Below are positions 58,001-64,000 of a stretch of 64,000 nt of DNA, in pieces. The DNA is taken from the NCBI RefSeq assembly GCF_914767665.1, contig NC_059503.1, forward strand, positions 6,448,001-6,512,000. The letters run 5' to 3'. The position numbers and the translations under genes are program-made. The first letter of the stretch is position 1. Each line of letters opens with the position of its first letter. The DNA is from Harmonia axyridis (lineage: Eukaryota; Arthropoda; Insecta; Coleoptera; Coccinellidae). The notes below the pieces were generated by a model. It was given only the letters and a program-made list of their open reading frames with translations. It searched no databases and was not told where the DNA came from.

Positions 58001-58929
58001 ATTTTCACCTGCAGTTCTTCATCATCTCCTTGGAAAATATCAGTTATATTTTGCTTCAGCATATTTTGCTGTTGAATTAACCCTTTCCTTTCTGCTTCTT
58101 TACTAGTTAGTTGCTTTTGCAATCTTCCTAATACCTCTTCTAATTCTTCAATTTCTTCTAAACGTATTTTAGACGGTTCTAATATTTCAATTTTATTCAG
58201 AATTTCATCTTCAAGGGCTTTGCATTTCTCTATCTTCTCATTCAAATGCTTTTTCTTTTTATTAACTTCAATTTTCTTCTCCTTTTTAGTTTCTACTTCA
58301 TATTTGAGAAATTTGATTTTAGAATCTTTTGCAGCTAATGATTTAGAAAGAAGTTCAGCACATTTATTATACTTTTTAGAATCAAATATCTCATCAAATT
58401 TTTCTTTTACTTTTTTACCTTCATCAAGTGGCCATGAAGAATTTTCTTGGTGGCAGAATAGAACATTATTCAAAATACATGGAGATATTTGAAGGATTTG
58501 TGCACAGTGCCTATCAATCTCAATACATTTACCTGATATATGTCCTGTTTCACCATTGGCATAGGCAATATTTAGGGCAGAGTCGAGAGAACTGAAGGAC
58601 ATTGTTTTAGCTCCTTGGACTACTTTTACAGTCTTCACAATTGTATAAGTATCCCCCTTGACATCGATGAGTTTTAGTTTAATTTGACCTTTGGTTTCAC
58701 CTCTTTCAGAAATTTTTGGATCATGAACAAAGCCTTGACCTCTTGCTGTACCACCTGGTAGGTCACTTGTACAGGCATATTTTATGGCTTCCAGAATTGT
58801 TGTTTTGCCACAACCATTTTGTCCAACTAAAAGAGTAACGGGCGTATCGAAAGAGATGGTTTGAATGTGCTCCTCAAATGGTCCAAAACTACGTATACCA
58901 CTAATTTGCAATTTCAGTAAAGTTGCCAT
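55003..58929 (-). CDS. rad50: DNA double-strand break repair ATPase Rad50
   Basis: One uninterrupted frame of 1308 codons, the normal family length. Order: MATLLKLQISGIRSFGPFEE, Walker A GQNGCGKTT at residues 36-44, Q-loop CHQENSSWPL near 160, first coiled coil to ~670, zinc hook CCPICETDF near 683, second coiled coil, ABC signature GRCSAGQRVLACLII, Walker B ILALDEPTTNLD near 1235 and the D-loop/His region VITHDQEF. Rad50 holds broken DNA ends together in the Mre11-Rad50-Nbs complex and drives Mre11 and ATM. The gene has no introns, unlike nearly all its neighbours. It is divergent from Ash2, 639 bp away. Confidence 0.98.
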   Translation of the reverse strand: MATLLKLQISGIRSFGPFEEHIQTISFDTPVTLLVGQNGCGKTTILEAIKYACTSDLPGGTARGQGFVHDPKISERGETKGQIKLKLIDVKGDTYTIVKTVKVVQGAKTMSFSSLDSALNIAYANGETGHISGKCIEIDRHCAQILQISPCILNNVLFCHQENSSWPLDEGKKVKEKFDEIFDSKKYNKCAELLSKSLAAKDSKIKFLKYEVETKKEKKIEVNKKKKHLNEKIEKCKALEDEILNKIEILEPSKIRLEEIEELEEVLGRLQKQLTSKEAERKGLIQQQNMLKQNITDIFQGDDEELQVKISEFEQDQRKKEVLIKDLEDKRKEMTKNETLINAEIQKEQIKLGQLREEKKQFEMKINNRNTLFEKSKVSVEIEGPFTWNSVEDSLQAISKLKMKLQEIDNNFDNFVKTKNEEESFVQEKIDKAREALATTKEKVKATTTDISKNNEKILQVKNDIQELDVANSRLLAINRNIENLTKTLSNLQSKFNEETIKTEINNSKKEISSMETKLEELENLYKVLQHNYVVEVKLNSEEQTKIMKETELNKIMNRHSTNFQYIFNGEVPKDKIGKKVQAILGSNENKIKILNSEISTKQKEITKLETQILHQKKDIEKVEAELKSKKNEITSICRENDYNTLLKQTFERKEKIQKEKGQLSSGKIMYEKFIEEFEKEKSCCPICETDFSGKSSLILAIVERLKQKIISLPQKLNEVETNLKKEEKFYNKLQQLKPVNANILELSDIKLPLLCEELEDKQKQLNNSVEELSKLNEDLKVPTKIVEICRKVLTDATLLDQYDADIRTSEGNIKELQNQMETVNTTKNKHEVESELENLKTDLNDQRKKNDSLRQKLDKHEHQIKKIKEDKSKELELQLKYQTQANNKPHLEKQLEELSDNQSCLLVEKEEHQSELSKLEEDLRSLNSAKDKLSVNNEKLINNQRVENNKKHKLVEDIIKLDNEITQYRNRNSENILQNQIQQVAELVDRRKDLVEIKNETINKITEKKEEIAKQATELRELQDNVTLREKQKTEGLLVIEITKLENKIGTYNYKSVYDEKMKLKKKIELGERDINSLKGQEMELKNTIEDMEKELDLPENKNSEKLYKEKFYELKLMEKLVSDLRIYIKALHHSVLEFHKERMVQINFRIRELWRNIYKGNDIDYIEIQTKESSTTSLTRKTYDYKVIQIKNGVELEMRGRCSAGQRVLACLIIRMALAESFSSHCGILALDEPTTNLDKENVHSLTYALSNIITSHINDNNFQLIVITHDQEFLDTLRHNVQNISHYWKVSRNSRGYSVIKKERL

Positions 58930-59568
58930 TGTACTAAAAAATGATGTTAACTTAATATATTGTCCAGATGGTTATGTATATTAAGTTATTTAGATATTTT
59001 ACGTTACATTTATTATTAAATTTATTTTATGTCTTTTTTAAATTGAATAGAGTACCTTGATAATATTCCAAAGGATTATGGTTGTTTCTTCGACTGATTC
59101 AAAATTTTGAAGACTACGAACAAAATCATTAATAGTAAAAAGTTCAAATTTTTTATTTTCCTTATCAGATATCCTATATATTCATATAAAACTTCTCAGA
59201 TGTTAATGTATTGTTTTTTTATTTGAAACCGCGGAATTTCAAAGGCACAGAGTATTATTGAAAAATAGTGATTCAATCATATTTGCCTTATGAGTTAATT
59301 ATATTAAAGGAAATATTGTAATTTCTATCAGCCCTAATTTTTAAATTATGTGTTAAACAAATTGAATAATAAAAATATATTGATTCTCTTTGTATGGAAT
59401 CTCTGAAATAGTTCAAATGTCCTTAGTTCTAATGTAAGTACAATATATCCTATCCGCTAAACAACAAACCAATTTTGAAAAAAATTATTTTAACTTGCTG
59501 ATTTCAATTTCCTAGTTATTTAGGGGTTTATATTTTAGTAGATACAGTATTATCTCTCTTTTTCACCA
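58930..59568. promoter_or_regulatory. Divergent region between Rad50 and Ash2
   Basis: AT-rich 639 bp containing both 5' ends. No named motif stands out. Confidence 0.4.
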
Positions 59569-62500
59569 ATGGATGAAGGGGCATCAGATAATAGGTAAAA
59601 ATTTTTGCTTCCCTATAAAAAATGTATTTAGATAAATTTTCTTGATTTAATTTCTGATGGATAATAATATTTTGTTATTAATTCACAGCAAAACTGTTGA
59701 AGATTCTAATTCATCCCCAAAGCTCAGTGAGGTTGAAAATGGAAATAAAACAAATGAAGAAAAAGACGAACGAAAAAAGATTGAACCAGCGGGAAATTGC
59801 TATTGGTTTGTAGACAAAACTACTACTACTTATTTTCATTAGTTTAATTAGATACATTTCTAATGACGAATCTTATAATTAAATATTTACAGTGGTAAAG
59901 AAAGAAATTTGAATATAGCTGAGTTATTATGTGCCAATTGTAATAGATGGTTTCATGAATCCTGCATTGGATATCAAATGGGAAAATTAGTGCCATTCCT
60001 GACTAACTATGTATTTCTATGCAAAAATTGTTCACCTTCTAACCTTGAAAGTTTCAGGAAAACGCAAGCACGTAAGAAACATCTCTTTCTATATTTCTAT
60101 AGTACATAGCTAAAGATGAACTATTCTTTCAGAAATAACACAGATGTGTGTAACGGCAATCGCCAATCTGCAACAAGCTAGTGTGAAAGATGGTTCAAAT
60201 AAACTTATGTTTAGCAAAGAAAAAGAGATCATACCTTATATAGAACATCATTGGGAAGCCCTCACTACAACATCTCGGAGAGTAACGCAATCATGGCATT
60301 TGACTGTTCAAAAAGCTTTAATGAAAGAAATCCACATTCTATTTGTCTTTGAAGAAAATAACGATGAAGGCCATATGTATGGTTTGATTGATTCTAATTT
60401 GACCCATATCAGACCAAATTATGATGCAATGATCAAAGGAGGTTTGCTAAAAGTCACAGAATTGGGAGTTCAACACGGTAAATCCTATTTTGGATAGATG
60501 TAGATTTGTTTATTCACTCATTTAAATTTTCTTGAATATAATAGGTTATTGAAGATTTCTATATCTGTGTACTTTTGTCACTATTTGAAAACCTTATAGT
60601 TCACCATAGAAACAGAATAGTTTCTGATCAGAAATGGTATCCTTGATTTTTTTAATTGTAAATCTAATTTTTAACACCTACACTTTGCTACCTTATAAAA
60701 ATGAAACTTTTGATTCATAAAAACATAAAAAGAATATTTTGATAATTATTAAATAACTTTTGGTCCACATTTAATGAAATATAATTGTAATTTGCTATCT
60801 GAAAACTCTGGATTGAGTTGCTTGGAACTGAAAATTATTGGTGAGTTGTTAACAAAGAATAATTCCTTGAATTCAATTGTTTGGGTTTATTATTTGATAC
60901 TGAATGTGATAAGAATGTATACATTGAAAGCAAGTCATTGAAAATGAATGGTATGTATGTGAAATGTTGATAAGCCGTAGATTAGATTGCGATTAGTTTG
61001 TCAAAATAAATGGATGGAACAATGAATATTTCATTATTAGGTTCAACAGCTGGAAATGTGAAATCTAGGAAGACGAAAAGCAAAGCTCCCGATGTGAATG
61101 TGTCTGGTAAAAAGGGAAGGAATTTGGATGTCGGATGTGTGAAATTACCGTCACATGGTTACCCTCTTGATCATCCTTTCAATAAGGATGGTTACAGATA
61201 CCTCCTCGCAGAGCCTGATCCGCATGCACCGTGTAGACAAGTAAGTGAATTGTCTAAATAGATTTCCATTCGATATAGTTGAATATGCTTGTTATAGGAA
61301 TTCGATGAGAGTCCAGATTGGGCTGGGAAACCGATACCAGGTTGGTTGTATCGTACATTCGTACCAAGTACTGTTCTGCTAGCTTTGCATGATAGGGGCC
61401 CACAGTTAAAAATTTCAGAGGATAGACTTTCTGTTACTGGAGATAAGGGATATTCTGCTGTCAAAGCAACACACTGTGAGTTCTATTCGGTCAAGACAAT
61501 TGTTTTGCATGAATATCAACTATAATTTCAGTTTCTTGTTGTTTTAATTTTTTTTTTAGCATAAAAAAACATATTAAAGCTAGAAAGTGCTGAATGTATT
61601 TTTTTTCTGTTGAGTGTAAAAAAATAATGATAATTTTAAATTAAAATAGGTGTAACCACAGGAGTTTGGTACTGGGAAGCCACCATTGATGAGATGCCTG
61701 AAGGTTCAGCTACTCGCATTGGATGGGGACAGGACTACGCTAATTTGCAGGCACCTCTGGGTTACGATAAATTTGGGTATTCTTGGAGATCTAGAAAAGG
61801 AACGAAATTTCATATATCCCACGGAAAGCATTACGCTGATGTTGGTTATGGAGAGGGAGATACTGTCGGTTTTATGATTATTCTACCTCAAAATAGTACA
61901 ACACAGTTGGTTCCTAACACTTTCAAGGATAAGGTACAACAAATATTCTGTGGTTCATCAGATCAAAAATTTTGCTTATTTTTTCCTGTGCATAAGCTAC
62001 ATAGCTGACTTTCTGGATAAGTCTCTCCATCTATAAACTTTATACATACATAAAATCTGATAGATTTGAGATAACGTTTTACAAAAAAAAACTTTTTCTT
62101 CATGAAATTTTGCATTCATTTGCGATTACTTATTTCAGCCCTTGGTTAAGTTCAAAAGTCATTTATACCATGAGGAGAAGGATAGCGTTCAAAGTCGAGT
62201 GAAAACTTTGAAAGTTCTACCTGGTGGGAAAGTTATCAATTTCAAAAATGGGGTATCTCAAGGTGTAGCTTTTGAAGATATTTACCAAGGTGCTTATTAT
62301 CCAACCATCTCACTGTATAGAAATGTGACCGTAACTGCCAATTTTGGACCTAATTTCAAGTATCCACCACCTGCAGAGTTCAACTGGAGAGGGGTGAGTT
62401 TGATAGAATTTGTAACTTTTGGAGATGGATATTTGAAATGATCAGATACAGATTTGATTTGATACGGATTTGATTGCGGTTTTTTATACTAGGATTACTG

Positions 62501-63184
62501 ATGCTACTTAGTGGTCCCTGCCTTATACACCTCTACACCTCTGTACTGGAGCGTAGTGATTTTGGCAAATTAACAGTCCAGTATATGTATACACGTTGAT
62601 TATATTCATTGGGTTCAACTGTAGATTCCTTTCATTAAGTGAAATCCTTTTTTTATTCACCATTTTCCAGATTCGTCTCAGGTAAAAAGTTATAAGCATT
62701 ATTCCATTGCCATCATTGTCAAATACACTTCAAAGCTGAATTAACATTGTCTTGTTTTCGCTATTTTTAATTTACGTGTGACGCACGTTTCAACAACAAA
62801 GTTAACATAATCTGAGGCTGCAAGTTACTCCTACACTTAGGGTTTACATAATTATTCGCTTTCCGTAAGTTCGTCTTATTTATTGAAATAGAATCACCTT
62901 TACATTTTTATTTTCTTTCATTACATTGAATTTATATTGTACCTACTATTGAACTTTATGATGTACAACCTGAGAACAATCCGGAAGTAAGAAAATCAAA
63001 TTCAATAAAGTTGTAAAATACATTTTAGATTAATAAAAAGGGGAATTTTGTGAACTAAATGAAAATTTTTTTTTTACAGATGCATGAAAAAGCAGAAGAA
63101 GCGATTTGTGAGCATACCATGGCTGATATTTTATATCTGACAGAGAATGAAGGAAAATTGAGACTTGATACTTTTGTCCTTTAA
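59569..63184 (+). CDS. ash2: Ash2, core subunit of COMPASS H3K4 methyltransferases
   Basis: Nine exons: 59569-59594, 59689-59805, 59893-60071, 60133-60477, 61041-61240, 61298-61475, 61650-61933, 62139-62393 and 63080-63184; they sum to 562 codons plus stop. After a short acidic/Lys N-terminus comes an atypical PHD-type finger (CGKERNLNIAELLCANCNRW then FHESCIGY and CKNC), a winged-helix DNA-binding domain (WEALTTTSRRVTQSWHLTVQ), a basic linker (GNVKSRKTKSKAPDVN) and a split SPRY domain (GVWYWEATIDEMPEG through YPTISLYRNVTVTANFGPNF), ending with a helix that contacts Dpy-30 (EHTMADILYLTENEG). Ash2 activates the SET-domain enzymes Set1, Trx and Trr. All splice sites are GT-AG. Confidence 0.96.
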
Positions 63185-64000
63185 TAATTTCGTTATTTTG
63201 TGCATTGTACAAATAAGGGATGAGTTGTAAAATAGGTATTTTCAATTTTATATATTTTGCAGAATAAATCACGGATAATATGAATTTTTCATTCAATAAA
63301 ATTTTATAATTTTTGATGTTTTTTTTATGAAAATAATTAGATTGATTGGCAACACTTAATTTTGAATTTTGCGGATATATTAATTTTTAAAAATTCGATT
63401 TTTTGCCTTCAAAATCAATGTATTTCTTGAGTTAGGAGCAACAACGCGGTTAAGCAACTGATACAACAAACAACAACTTAGGAATTGGTTACAGAAAAAA
63501 TGTAACCCCTCCTCCCTCCCGGGTTTTGGAATAAGGGGAATTGAATGAAAAAAAATTGATAGTCCATCTAGATCTTTTATCAGAAACTATATTTTATTTA
63601 CACAAAATTTGGTACAAAAGTTACATTGATCCTACTGGCTCAAGCTCATGATCCATGAATTTTGATTTAAGGGAATGTTTGGGAACATAGAATCGAAGAA
63701 TTGGATAACTACAGGAGGGTTGGCGTTTCTTGAATGAGACACTCTGTATTTTTCAAGGCAGATTTTTAGCAGCAGATTCCTTGAAAAGCATCCCATTATA
63801 AGTTTTTCAAAAAGGTCATCCGTTTCAAAGATATTGAGTTTTTCAAATGGATTTTTTTGATGGAATACCTTATATATCTATATTTTTGATTTATTTCAAG
63901 ATTCAATTCATTTTGTATCTATTGTATAATTGTAATCAAGTTATATATAGGGTGACCAATTTAATTAGAAATTAATTACCGTTTAAGAGATATAGAGGAG
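63185..64000. other. Sequence downstream of Ash2 with a repeat-like end
   Basis: Carries the Ash2 poly(A) signals (AATAAA near 63295). From about 63720 the sequence has the look of a dispersed insect repeat (GACACTCTGTATTTTTC; GGTCATCCGTTTCAAAGATA), but no second copy in the window proves it. Confidence 0.4.

Noticed and set aside
1..64000. tRNA genes, CRISPR arrays, operons or bacterial-type systems
   Set aside because: Searched by eye for T-arm-like motifs, regular spacer arrays and polycistronic gene runs; none seen. The window is insect nuclear DNA.

Overview
The window is nuclear DNA from an insect. Genes are split by short GT-AG introns, the background is AT-rich, and the gene set is animal (Inscuteable with its LGN-binding segment, a class I myosin, Ash2, Rad50, RpS16, Tim17). 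Mariner-type DNA transposons are abundant. A holometabolous insect, perhaps a beetle, is my guess; the species cannot be read from the sequence. All gene models were built by eye from reading frames and splice sites. Where I could sum the exons of a complete gene they gave an intact frame.

Layout. (1) 0.5-9.3 kb is a compact gene block: a monothiol glutaredoxin (Glrx3, -), an unrecognised coiled-coil protein (-), Tim17 (+, divergent from it), and inscuteable (-), whose first intron carries a ~340 bp tandem duplication. (2) 9.5-32.6 kb is a gene-poor transposon field: three copies of a ~580 bp MITE (family A), three of the five copies of one internally deleted mariner-like element (family M), two ~455 bp near-perfect palindromic elements (family B), several rotted mariner-like copies (family E), one 1.23 kb dead mariner, and a CAG-ended element (family C). 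A few open stretches here may be gene remnants. (3) 32.7-63.2 kb is gene-rich again: RpS16 (+); a myosin-light-chain-kinase-like kinase (-) with two alternative last exons; a tiny two-exon cysteine-rich metallothionein-like gene (+); a class I myosin (+); Trm5 (+) directly followed by an RBIS-like ribosome-biogenesis gene (+); Mycbp (-); prefoldin 3 (+); an intronless Rad50 (-); and Ash2 (+). Two more family M copies sit here, one just upstream of the first kinase exon found and one inside a myosin intron.

How the genes relate. There is no operon logic; most neighbours are housekeeping genes in divergent or convergent pairs. Kinase and myosin are adjacent actomyosin genes, but the pairing may be chance. 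The most notable features are: (a) the kinase, where one splice donor can join either an exon with a canonical calmodulin-binding autoinhibitory helix or an exon with a long disordered tail lacking it; (b) the Trm5/RBIS-like unit, where the Trm5 frame appears to lie wholly inside the first intron of the next gene with no poly(A) signal between them; (c) the small Cys-rich gene; (d) five copies of one deleted transposon sharing a single breakpoint.
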